A stretch of 64,000 nt of DNA from Corynebacterium sp. NML140438 (GTDB lineage Bacteria; Actinomycetota; Actinomycetes; Mycobacteriales; Mycobacteriaceae): assembly GCF_001875725.1 (NCBI RefSeq), contig NZ_MLCQ01000017.1:248001-312000 (forward strand), in the 5' to 3' direction. The notes beneath the pieces are model-generated. The model saw nothing but the letters and a program-made list of their open reading frames with translations, searched no databases and was not told the origin of the DNA. Shown piece by piece: positions 46,833-54,653 of this stretch; the stretch's first letter is position 1, and the number at the start of each line of letters is the position of its first letter. Position numbers and translations under genes: made by a program.

Positions 46833-48017
46833 TTACGTCTTCGCTGTTTCGCTGCGTCGCCATAGCTGGCCGTCTCGCTGGATGAGCCCTTTTCCTTGCA
46901 ACTCGATGAGCACGTTGACGGTAACCTGCAGGGACAACGCTGCGGCCCTCGCGATCTCCTCCGCGGCGAGCCCTTCGCGGTGGTGTTTTGGTGAGGCATC
47001 GTAAATGCGCATCTCGGTTCGTGTGAGTAGCTGCAGCGGGGTTGCCTTGTTGTCGTCTGCGAGTTCTTGCTCTGCTTCCAGGCCGTTTTCGAGGCGTATC
47101 GCTTCGTGGACGTAGGTCGCGTTGAGCACCATGGTGGCTTCGCCTTTGTAGATGGCCAGGTTGGTCCCGACTGATCCAGCGGTGGTGATCGGCCCGGGCA
47201 CTGCGAGTGTGCCGCGGTGGTAGTACTGCGCCCAGCGCAGCGTGCTGAGTGCCCCGGACCGGTAGGCAGCTTCGATCACCAGGGTAGCTTGGGTAAGCCC
47301 GGCGACGAGCCGGTTCCTCGTGAGGAAGCGGTGCCGCTCCGGGGCCATGCCCGGGCTGTATTCGGTGATGATTGCTCCACCGGCAGCGATGATGCGGTCA
47401 AACAGTTGCTGGTGGCGCCTCGGGTAGGTGACGCCTGGCCCACATGCGGCGAACACCACGGTCGGCAGACCAGCCTCGAGGGCCGCGTCGTGGGCTGCCG
47501 CATCAATGCCAAGCGCCCCGCCGGAGACGATGGTGTATCCCCAGCGTTTCAGCCCGTGCACGATGTCACGGGTGGCCGAATGCCCGTATGCGCTCAGCGC
47601 TCGCGTACCGACGATCGCAATCGAGTTCTCCAGCAGTTCCGGCAAGTTCGTGTTCCCGCGCACCCACAGCGCGTGTGGAGGAACCCCATCAGGGCGCGCC
47701 GGGACGCCCTCCCCATCCACGCTGAGCTTCGCTCCAAGGCGGAAGGATTCATAAATCCGTTCGCGCGGCCACTCCGGCGACTCCGGTGTAATGAGCGAGT
47801 AGCCATGCTCCGCGGCGGTAGCAAGATCTTCTGCTGGCTGATCCCAGGTGTATCTTGCGTCGGTGTCGGCGGCGAGATCACCAAGCCAGGGTGCTCGGGT
47901 GCGCACGCCTTCGGCGATTTCGTCAGCGGTGTAGCCCTCATTCCGAAGCGCCCACAGCGTTGTCGACGGTCCCTCAATGACTCGGTTGAGGTAGGCCCAC
48001 GATTCAAGCGCGCTCAT
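46833..48017 (-). CDS. dprA: DNA-processing protein DprA
   Basis: DprA loads RecA onto incoming single-stranded DNA. The 394-residue protein has the Rossmann-like DprA core: NSIAIVGTRALSAYGHSATRDIVHGL, VSGGALGIDAAAHDAALEAG, TVVFAACGPGVTYPRRHQQLF, ITEYSPGMAPERHRFLTRNRLVAGL and a C-terminal winged-helix DML1-like part. Its ATG overlaps the comM stop by 4 bases (ATGA). No DNA-uptake genes are in the window; comM, dprA and yraN are kept together widely in actinobacteria even where transformation is unknown. Confidence 0.96.
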   Translation of the reverse strand: MSALESWAYLNRVIEGPSTTLWALRNEGYTADEIAEGVRTRAPWLGDLAADTDARYTWDQPAEDLATAAEHGYSLITPESPEWPRERIYESFRLGAKLSVDGEGVPARPDGVPPHALWVRGNTNLPELLENSIAIVGTRALSAYGHSATRDIVHGLKRWGYTIVSGGALGIDAAAHDAALEAGLPTVVFAACGPGVTYPRRHQQLFDRIIAAGGAIITEYSPGMAPERHRFLTRNRLVAGLTQATLVIEAAYRSGALSTLRWAQYYHRGTLAVPGPITTAGSVGTNLAIYKGEATMVLNATYVHEAIRLENGLEAEQELADDNKATPLQLLTRTEMRIYDASPKHHREGLAAEEIARAAALSLQVTVNVLIELQGKGLIQRDGQLWRRSETAKT

Positions 48018-49570
48018 GCCGACACCTCCTCGCGCTCGGTCGGAAAGGCCTGATCCTCCCGCAGGTCGACGGCCTCGGCGACGTGGCCGAGGTGCGGGCA
48101 CGAGTCCCCTTGGAGGTCCGCCAGCGTCCACGACAGCTTCAAGATGCGATCGATACCTCGCTGGGTCACCTCCCCACGCGCCAACATCGAAGAGAGGAAC
48201 ATCATCGCGGAGTCTTGCGCTGGGAAGTGTCGACGCAGCCACGGCCCCGGCACCCGCGCATTGGTGAGCGCGCCGCCAGTGTGTTCCTCGCACGTGCGCC
48301 AACGGTGTGTCGCGCGGTCGCGAGCCTGCGCAACACGCTGCGCAATATCTGCCGATGGCTCTGCCCCACTTGGGTTCAGCACCGCATTATCCAACGAGGT
48401 CCTACAGACAATATCGAGACGGTCCCGCAACGGCCCCGAAATCTTGCGCGCATACCGTGCGCGCTGTCCCCCGGAACAGCGACAGAGGTGAGCCGGCTTT
48501 CCACACGGGCATGGGTTCATCGCGAGAATCAGTTGGAAGTCTGCGGGGAAGACCACGTCACGGTTACTGCGACGCAGTCGTACCTCCCCTTTCTCCAGGG
48601 GGATCCGCAACGCATCCAACGTGGCCGACGCAATCTCAGAGGCCTCGTCGAGAAACAGCACACCGTTGTGTGCCTGGCTGACCGCACCGGGACGTGGTAC
48701 CCCACTGCCACCGCCGATGAGCTGGATCTTCGATAGCGAAGGATCCGGTGCGATAAACGGAGGATGCGTCACTAACCCGCCTCCAGCGATTCCGGCAGCC
48801 GCATGAATCGCGGTTGACGTAACCATCTCTTCAACATCCAATGCAGGCAGGATCGAAGGCAGCCGTTCCGCCAGCATCGACTTTCCCGAACCAGGTGGGC
48901 CGATCATCAGCATGTGGTGCGCACCAGCTGCGGCTATCTCTAAGATTCTGCGCTCAGGTCCCTGGCCCGCGATATCTGCGAAATCCGGCTGGCGTCCGCG
49001 CGCAGCGTTTGGCACACGCGCGGACGCTGCTTCGAGCATTTCCTCACCGAGCAACCAGGCCCACACCTGCGCCAGCGAATCGGCCAGCACGATATCGCCT
49101 CGGCACACGAGCTGCGCCTGCTGCTCGTTCGCACGCGGGACCACAATGCGATCGATTCCGCCTTCCTCACCAAGCAGCTCTTGAGCAGCCAGGAGCATGG
49201 GGAGCACATCCGGAACTGGCCGCAAACTGCCGTCCAGCGCAAGTTCACCCACAATAAATGTGCGCGATAGTGCCCGCTGCGCACGCGGATCCAAGCTCCC
49301 CATCACCGCCAACGCAATCGGTAAATCAAACTGAGATCCAGCCTTCGGCACGTGCGCCGGCGACAACGACACCATCGCCTTCGTCTTCGGCCACGGCAGC
49401 GAGCTATTGCGACAGGCGGTTCGGATTCGCTCGCGAGACTCTTTCACGGCGGCGTCAGCAAGTCCGACGATGTGCGTACCTGGCAAACCCGGCCCTACAT
49501 TGGCCTCCACCCGCACGACGCGCGCCCGAATCCCCTCAACCGTGGCACTCAAGGTACTAGCAAGCGGCAT
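48014..49570 (-). CDS. comM: YifB/ComM family Mg-chelatase-like AAA+ ATPase
   Basis: ComM is a hexameric helicase that extends branch migration during recombination of incoming DNA. The 518-residue protein has an N-terminal Lon-like domain (VRVEANVGPGLPGTHIVGLADAAVKESRERIRTA), the Walker A GPPGSGKSMLAERLPSILP, Walker B NGVLFLDEASEI, and the C-terminal FPAQDSAMMFLSSMLARGEVTQRGIDRILKLSWTLADL. The frame runs to 49633, but the ATG at 49570 gives the conserved start and overlaps yraN by 14 bases. Confidence 0.95.
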   Translation of the reverse strand: MPLASTLSATVEGIRARVVRVEANVGPGLPGTHIVGLADAAVKESRERIRTACRNSSLPWPKTKAMVSLSPAHVPKAGSQFDLPIALAVMGSLDPRAQRALSRTFIVGELALDGSLRPVPDVLPMLLAAQELLGEEGGIDRIVVPRANEQQAQLVCRGDIVLADSLAQVWAWLLGEEMLEAASARVPNAARGRQPDFADIAGQGPERRILEIAAAGAHHMLMIGPPGSGKSMLAERLPSILPALDVEEMVTSTAIHAAAGIAGGGLVTHPPFIAPDPSLSKIQLIGGGSGVPRPGAVSQAHNGVLFLDEASEIASATLDALRIPLEKGEVRLRRSNRDVVFPADFQLILAMNPCPCGKPAHLCRCSGGQRARYARKISGPLRDRLDIVCRTSLDNAVLNPSGAEPSADIAQRVAQARDRATHRWRTCEEHTGGALTNARVPGPWLRRHFPAQDSAMMFLSSMLARGEVTQRGIDRILKLSWTLADLQGDSCPHLGHVAEAVDLREDQAFPTEREEVSA

Positions 49571-49931
49571 CTTCAACCCCCATGATGAACTCGAATTCAA
49601 ACCCATCCTCGTGGTAGATCGCCTCCACAACATCGAAGCGGACCTCGTAAAACCCCTCGGTGCTTCGCAACCACTCGGCGGCGGCGTTGCGCATCGCCAT
49701 CATCTTCTTCGCGTGCACGGCCTCTACGGAACCAAACCCAGGCAGACGCCTGGTTTTTACCTCCACGAACACCACAGTGCCGTACGCATCCTGCATAATC
49801 AGGTCGATTTCCCCCTGCCTACACCGCACCCGCTTACCGAGGCACGTGTAGCCCAATGCTAAGTACTCCTCCAGTACAGCGTCTTCGCCTAAGCGGCCAA
49901 GCTGATATTGGTCCATACATGGTTTCTGCAT
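49557..49931 (-). CDS. yraN: YraN/UPF0102 endonuclease-like protein
   Basis: A 124-residue protein with the restriction-endonuclease-like fold motif RCRQGEIDLIMQDAYGTVVFVEVKTRR (GEIDLI-x11-VEVKTR, a PD-(D/E)XK site) and the LGRLGEDAVLEEYLALGYTCLGKRVRC start. Function in the cell is not settled. Of three in-frame ATGs I choose 49931, which has GAGGGG 9 bases ahead. It overlaps comM by 14 bases and heads the comM-dprA unit. Confidence 0.93.
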   Translation of the reverse strand: MQKPCMDQYQLGRLGEDAVLEEYLALGYTCLGKRVRCRQGEIDLIMQDAYGTVVFVEVKTRRLPGFGSVEAVHAKKMMAMRNAAAEWLRSTEGFYEVRFDVVEAIYHEDGFEFEFIMGVEDAAC

Positions 49932-50013
49932 GTTTTCGTTCCCCTCTTCACAAAACGTTTCGTTCAAACACGCCTCAGCACACAGCAGAGGCGTGTGTGA
50001 TTAGACGCAAAAA

Positions 50014-50052
50014 CCCCTCCCGCGGTTCCTTAACAGCAACGCGTGGGAGGGG
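50014..50052 (-). terminator. Terminator of the DUF2469 gene
   Basis: CCCCTCCCGCG pairs with CGCGTGGGAGGGG around a 15-base loop, and on minus it is followed by TTTTTGCGTC. It separates the lepB-rnhB-DUF2469 unit from yraN-comM-dprA. Confidence 0.87.
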
Positions 50053-50075
50053 CGGAGGGGACGTCGAAAAGCAGA

Positions 50076-50384
50076 TTACGAGTTCGGGAACGTGATGTCC
50101 GGCTTATCCAATTCCTCGATATTGACGTCCTTGTACGTAATCACTCGCACGTAGCGGACAAACCGCACGGCACGATACATATCCCACACCCAGCAGTCAG
50201 ACATGCGGACCTCGTAGTACACATCGCTGCCGTCTTTGTGCGGGATCAACTCGACAGCGTTCGCAAGGTAGAAGCGACGCTCAGTCTCCACAACAAACGA
50301 AAACTGACTCGCAACATCGCGGTACTCACGGTACAGCGATAGCTCAACGTCAGCCTCGTAGTTGTCCAGGTCCTCAGCACTCAT
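50076..50384 (-). CDS. DUF2469 protein
   Basis: A 102-residue protein of the actinobacterial DUF2469 family: MSAEDLDNYEADVELSLYREYRDV, FSFVVETERRFYLANAVELIP and VRFVRYVRVITYKDVNIEELDKPD. It is coded after rnhB in mycobacteria and corynebacteria alike. GGGGGC lies 5 bases before the ATG, which is inside the end of rnhB (11-base overlap), so translation is coupled. No function is known. Confidence 0.92.
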   Translation of the reverse strand: MSAEDLDNYEADVELSLYREYRDVASQFSFVVETERRFYLANAVELIPHKDGSDVYYEVRMSDCWVWDMYRAVRFVRYVRVITYKDVNIEELDKPDITFPNS

Positions 50385-51027
50385 GGGTGCCCCCTTCGTA
50401 AATCTCAACGGCAGTTCTCACGTTGGCATAACTATAACGATGTTGCGGCGTTGCCCCGTGACGGCGCACCGCGTCCATGTGTGCCTTCGTACCGTAGCCC
50501 TTATGCCGCTCAAGCCCGTAGCCCGGGAACTGCTCCGCGTACCCATCAAGCAGACGGTCCCGACTCACCTTGGCCAACACACTGGCCGCAGCAATGCAGC
50601 GCGCACTCGCGTCCCCACCAACAATCGGCAGTTGCGGCACAGGCAACCCCGCAATGTGGAATGCATCTACAAGTGCGTACCGGGCTTCTGTTTCCAGCAG
50701 TGCAACCGCGCGCCGCGCACCGTCGATGTTGGCGTGCTGCACCCCACGATGATCGATCTCGTGGGCGGGCACATGCACAATCGAGTACGCCAGTGCGTGC
50801 TGGCGAATCACGTCAAAGAGCGCTTCTCGACGCTTCGCCGTCAACTGCTTGGAGTCCGTGAGCCCGTCAAGCTGCCGTATCGGCTGCGGTGGTAGCACGC
50901 ATGCGGCAACCGTCAGCGGCCCGAAGCAGGCTCCCCTCCCTGCTTCATCAACCCCTGCGACTGGACCAAGACCGGCCTTTTCAAGTGCCACCTCGTAGGT
51001 ACGCAGCTGCTTCAATCGCCGCACCAC
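50374..51027 (-). CDS. rnhB: Ribonuclease HII
   Basis: RNase HII removes ribonucleotides from DNA and RNA of RNA-DNA hybrids. The 217-residue protein has the catalytic VAGVDEAGRGACFGPLTVAACVL (Asp and Glu), NIDGARRAVALLE, AASVLAKVSRDRLL (catalytic Asp) and HKGYGTKAHMDAVRRHGATPQHRYSY. Start GTG at 51027; a second GTG follows directly, so the exact start may differ by a codon. It lies 22 bases after lepB. Confidence 0.97.
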   Translation of the reverse strand: MVRRLKQLRTYEVALEKAGLGPVAGVDEAGRGACFGPLTVAACVLPPQPIRQLDGLTDSKQLTAKRREALFDVIRQHALAYSIVHVPAHEIDHRGVQHANIDGARRAVALLETEARYALVDAFHIAGLPVPQLPIVGGDASARCIAAASVLAKVSRDRLLDGYAEQFPGYGLERHKGYGTKAHMDAVRRHGATPQHRYSYANVRTAVEIYEGGTHEC

Positions 51028-51049
51028 AGCTCACACACCAGGTTTCGTA

Positions 51050-51772
51050 CTACTGCTGGATCGCTGGATCGTCGACGCCGCCGAAACGCTGAAGCGGGAA
51101 CACGATCGCGAGAACCTTACCACGCAGGTTTTCCTCCGGAATGGTGCCCTGGTATTCGTCGCCGAGGTGGTACCGCGAGTCAGCCGAGTTCGTGCGGTTA
51201 TCGCCCATCATGAAATAGTTGCCCTCCGGGACGGTCACCGGGCCGAAGTAGTTACCTCCGCAGGCATCCGAACCTGTCTCAGGGTCCACCGGGTAGTAAT
51301 TCGGCTGCAGGGTGTAGGACTGATCAATAGGTTTGCCGTCCACCATCACCGCTGGATCACCCTCCTGGCAAGACACCGTCTGGCCACCCTTCGCGATAAT
51401 GCGCTTCACCAACGTGTTCTCGTCTTTCGGAACAAGCCCCACCCAGGACGACACCTCCTGCAACCCAGCAATTGCCGGGTTGTCAGAGCGGTTCGTGACA
51501 AAGCCAGTGTTCCACGAATCCGTGCCCTTAAAGACGACAACATCCCCCGGCTCCGGATCGGAGAAATAGTACGACACCTTCTCCACAAAGATGCGATCAC
51601 CCTTGCCGTCCTGTCCGTGCAGCGTCGGTTCCATCGACGCAGACGGAATCACATACAGGCGACCAATAAATGTTTGAATAACGAAGATAAACACCAGAGT
51701 GAGTACAACGACCATCGGGATCTCGATGTACCACGGCATGGACTTTTCTTCGGATGCGCTCTTTTCGTTCAC
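51050..51772 (-). CDS. lepB: Signal peptidase I
   Basis: LepB cuts signal peptides from exported proteins at the outer membrane face. The 240-residue protein has one membrane segment (residues 17-37), the catalytic serine in VIPSASMEPTL (Ser46), the general-base lysine in NTLVKRIIAKGG, and FMMGDNRTNSADSRYH (box E). The frame is open to 52159, but a GTG at 51772 with TAGAGT 7 bases ahead gives the standard MNEKSASEEKSMPWYIEIP start. It is probably leaderless from a promoter just beyond the rplS terminator. Confidence 0.95.
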   Translation of the reverse strand: MNEKSASEEKSMPWYIEIPMVVVLTLVFIFVIQTFIGRLYVIPSASMEPTLHGQDGKGDRIFVEKVSYYFSDPEPGDVVVFKGTDSWNTGFVTNRSDNPAIAGLQEVSSWVGLVPKDENTLVKRIIAKGGQTVSCQEGDPAVMVDGKPIDQSYTLQPNYYPVDPETGSDACGGNYFGPVTVPEGNYFMMGDNRTNSADSRYHLGDEYQGTIPEENLRGKVLAIVFPLQRFGGVDDPAIQQ

Positions 51773-51779
51773 CCGCAAC

Positions 51780-51785
51780 ACTCTA
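51780..51785 (-). promoter_or_regulatory. Leaderless -10 element of lepB
   Basis: TAGAGT on minus is 7 bases before the GTG at 51772 and directly follows the U-run of the rplS terminator, so initiation for lepB begins where rplS transcription ends. Confidence 0.6.
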
Positions 51786-51799
51786 GCAGCGCAACAAAA

Positions 51800-51835
51800 C
51801 ACCCCGCACCTTACGAAGCGTAAGCGTGCGGGGTG
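51800..51835 (-). terminator. Terminator of rplS
   Basis: GTGCGGGGTG pairs with CACCCCGCAC around a 16-base loop; on minus TTTTGTTGC follows. The rplS stop is at 51858. Confidence 0.85.
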
Positions 51836-51857
51836 CGGCGTAAGAAGCGAGTATCGC

Positions 51858-52205
51858 TTAGCGACGCTCCTTGATGCGGGCAGCCTTGCCACGCAGGTCG
51901 CGCATGTAGTACAGCTTCGCACGACGAACGTCACCCTTGCGGACAACCTCAATCTTCTCAAGGTTCGGGGAGTGTACCGGGAAGGTACGCTCAACACCGA
52001 TACCGAAGGAAACCTTGCGGACCGTGAACGTCTCACGGATGCCGTCGCCCTGACGACGAACGACGAAGCCGGTGAAGACCTGGGTACGAGTGACAGAACC
52101 CTCGATAACCTTGACGTGAACGTCAACGGTATCGCCCGCGCGGAACTCAGGGATGTCATCGCGCAGCTGGCCTGCGTCTACAAGATCAATAATGCCATTG
52201 CTCAT
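51858..52205 (-). CDS. rplS: 50S ribosomal protein L19
   Basis: L19 is at the 30S-50S interface. The 115-residue protein matches the family throughout: [73 protein letters not shown] and [28 protein letters not shown] is 8 bases before the ATG. The 114 bases upstream to the tex stop hold its promoter. Confidence 0.99.
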   Translation of the reverse strand: MSNGIIDLVDAGQLRDDIPEFRAGDTVDVHVKVIEGSVTRTQVFTGFVVRRQGDGIRETFTVRKVSFGIGVERTFPVHSPNLEKIEVVRKGDVRRAKLYYMRDLRGKAARIKERR

Positions 52206-52319
52206 TGAAGCAATCCTTTACGTTTCTGGACAGAGGACCCTAGCGGCTTTTTCCACACGTGGACGCTCGACTGGTTCATGTCGCTTACAATAACCCGCAC
52301 GATTCTACATGTGCGCACG

Positions 52320-54629
52320 TTACTTCCCAAATCCGGCACGTTTTAATGCATCGGCCATCGAGCCGCGCTGTGCTGCACGGTCAGCACGGCCACCTCGGTC
52401 ACGCCGTCGGTTGCCTCCTTGGCGCCCCGCGTTCTGCTGCGGCTTCTTCCCGCGAGACGGTGCGCGCTTTTGCGTGCTCCCCGGTTCGTCGTCGAGACGC
52501 AACGAGAGGCTAATCCGCTGCCGTTGCACATCCACCTCAAGCACCTTTACCTTCACTACCTCGCCTGAGCGCACAACCTCGTGCGGATCCTTCACAAACG
52601 AGTGGCTCATCGCCGAAACGTGCACAAGCCCATCCTGGTGCACACCCACATCGACAAACGCACCGAAGGCTGCGACGTTGGTGACGGTCCCCTCCAGGAT
52701 CATGCCCGGCTGCAGATCGGATACCTTGTGCACGCCCTCTTTAAACGTGGCCGTCTTAAACTCAGGGCGCGGATCACGCCCCGGCTTCTCTAGCTCGGCG
52801 AGAATATCCGTAATGGTCGGAACACCGAAGGTGTCGTCGGCAAAATCTTGCGGCCGCAGCCTGGACAGCACCGAACTGTTACCAACCAGCGCAGCAGTGT
52901 CCACCCCGGACTGCTGGGCGATACGCTCCACTACAGGGTACGCCTCGGGGTGCACTGCGGAGCCATCGAGCGGGTTCTCCCCACCCTGAATACGAAGGAA
53001 GCCAGCCGACTGCTCGAAAGCCTTCGGCCCAAGGCGTGGCACCTTCTTCAGCTCCTTGCGCGAGGCGAACACTCCGTGCTCGTCGCGGTAGGCAACGATG
53101 TTTTTCGCAATTGTCGGCGTCACGCCAGCGACTCGCTCCAGCAGTGGCACCGACGCCGTATTGACGTCCACTCCGACGGAGTTGACCGCGTCCTCTACCA
53201 CGGCGTCCAGCGACTGTGCGAGCGCCGTCTGGTTGACGTCATGCTGGTACTGCCCCACACCGATCGACTTCGGGTCGACTTTGACCAGTTCCGCGAGCGG
53301 ATCCTGCAGGCGCCGACCAATCGAGACCGCAGAGCGCAGCGAAACGTCCATGTCTGGAAACTCCTGCGCCGCGATCTCAGAAGCCGAGTAGACCGACGCG
53401 CCCGACTCCGACACCACGACGGGCACTGGCCTGCGCCCACCAGCTGCAGCGATCATGTCCGCGACCTCCCGCGCAAGCTTCTCAGTCTCCCGCGACGCCG
53501 TTCCGTTACCAATCGCGATGAGCTCCACGCCGTGTTCCGCCACGGTGTTCGCTAGCACTTGCACCGCCTGCTGCCACTGATTCTGCGGTTGGTGCGGGTA
53601 CACGATTGCAGTCGCGAGCACCTTCCCTGTGCCGTCAACAGTCGCAGTTTTCACACCGTTCCTGTAGCCGGGATCCAGCGCCAGCGTTGCGCGCTGGCCA
53701 GCAGGTGCTGCCAGCAACACGTCACGCAAGTTCGTGCTAAAGACATCCAGGGCCGCTTCATCCGCGCGCTCTTTCAGACGCATCCTGGTATCCAGATTTG
53801 AAGAAACTTGCAGCTTCGTCTTCCACGCCCACCGCACGGTCTTCGCCAGCCACTGGCTCTGATCGCAGGCAAGGTCGAAGCGGTCCGCGATCATCCCCTC
53901 GTACACAGCGTCGTCGCCGGCGTCCAAGTCCAGCGAAAGCACGCCCTCCTGCTCTCCGCGCAACAGCGCCAGGATGCGGTGCGACGGCAACGAGGCGAAT
54001 GGCTCGCTGAAGTCGAAATAGTCGCGGAACTTCGCCCCCTCGTCTTCTTTTCCTGCGACAGCACTCGAACGCATCGTGCCAGTTTCATACACTTTGTTGC
54101 GGACCTCGCCGACGAGGTCGGCGTCGGTGGCAATCGTGTCCACCAGGATCGCGCGGGCGCCCTCGAGCACGGCTTTCGTGTCCGGGAACCCCTCGCACAC
54201 ATAGCTTGCCGCCTCGGCCTCGGGATCGGCGGAGGGGGCGTCGATAAGTGTGTTGACCAGTGGTTCAAGCCCTGCCTCGCGAGCGATGTCCGCCTTAGTC
54301 TTCCTGCGTTTCTTGTACGGAAGGTACAGGTCCTCGACGCGCGCCTTCGTGTCCGCACCCAAAATGAGCGCCTTCAGCTCATCAGTGAGTTTGCCTTGCT
54401 CCTCAATGGCTTCAATGACCGACGCCTTGCGCTCCTCAAGCTCGAGCAGATACTGGTTGCGCTGCTCGATATGGCGCAACTGCGTGTCATCCAAGCCGCC
54501 GGTCGCTTCCTTCCGGTAGCGAGAAATAAACGGGACCGTGTTTCCCTCTGCCAACAGCTGCAACGCAGCCTCAACGTGGCGTGGCGCTACTTGGAGTTCC
54601 GATGCAATGGTCTCAGCAATGAACGTCAT
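52320..54629 (-). CDS. tex: Tex family RNA-binding transcriptional accessory protein
   Basis: Tex is a large nucleic-acid-binding protein related to Spt6. In order, the 769-residue protein has the N-terminal helical Tex domain (EGNTVPFISRYRKEATGGLDDTQLRHIEQR), a YqgF/RuvC-like domain (LALDPGYRNGVKTATVDGTGKV), helix-hairpin-helix repeats (RVAGVTPTIAKNIVAYRDEHG) and an S1 domain (GMILEGTVTNVAAFGAFVDVGVHQDGLVHVS). A short Arg/Gly/Gln-rich tail ends it. TAGAAT lies 7 bases before the ATG at 54629 and just after the Dcu stop, so tex is probably transcribed on its own, leaderless. Confidence 0.96.
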   Translation of the reverse strand: MTFIAETIASELQVAPRHVEAALQLLAEGNTVPFISRYRKEATGGLDDTQLRHIEQRNQYLLELEERKASVIEAIEEQGKLTDELKALILGADTKARVEDLYLPYKKRRKTKADIAREAGLEPLVNTLIDAPSADPEAEAASYVCEGFPDTKAVLEGARAILVDTIATDADLVGEVRNKVYETGTMRSSAVAGKEDEGAKFRDYFDFSEPFASLPSHRILALLRGEQEGVLSLDLDAGDDAVYEGMIADRFDLACDQSQWLAKTVRWAWKTKLQVSSNLDTRMRLKERADEAALDVFSTNLRDVLLAAPAGQRATLALDPGYRNGVKTATVDGTGKVLATAIVYPHQPQNQWQQAVQVLANTVAEHGVELIAIGNGTASRETEKLAREVADMIAAAGGRRPVPVVVSESGASVYSASEIAAQEFPDMDVSLRSAVSIGRRLQDPLAELVKVDPKSIGVGQYQHDVNQTALAQSLDAVVEDAVNSVGVDVNTASVPLLERVAGVTPTIAKNIVAYRDEHGVFASRKELKKVPRLGPKAFEQSAGFLRIQGGENPLDGSAVHPEAYPVVERIAQQSGVDTAALVGNSSVLSRLRPQDFADDTFGVPTITDILAELEKPGRDPRPEFKTATFKEGVHKVSDLQPGMILEGTVTNVAAFGAFVDVGVHQDGLVHVSAMSHSFVKDPHEVVRSGEVVKVKVLEVDVQRQRISLSLRLDDEPGSTQKRAPSRGKKPQQNAGRQGGNRRRDRGGRADRAAQRGSMADALKRAGFGK

Positions 54630-54636
54630 TCGGGAT

Positions 54637-54642
54637 ATTCTA
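54637..54642 (-). promoter_or_regulatory. Leaderless -10 element of tex
   Basis: TAGAAT on minus is 7 bases before the tex ATG; there is no Shine-Dalgarno sequence, and it lies in the 24-base gap after the Dcu-type gene. Confidence 0.65.
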
Positions 54643-54653
54643 ATCGACGCCCA

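Noticed and set aside
47000..50000. A functional DNA-uptake system from the comM-dprA-yraN cluster
   Set aside because: These genes are kept widely in bacteria without competence, and no pilus or ComEA/ComEC genes are in the window.
51773..52159. Long N-terminal extension of the lepB frame
   Set aside because: It runs antisense-like through rplS in another frame and its residues (Ser/Arg/Val low complexity) do not resemble any signal peptidase; the GTG at 51772 fits family and promoter.
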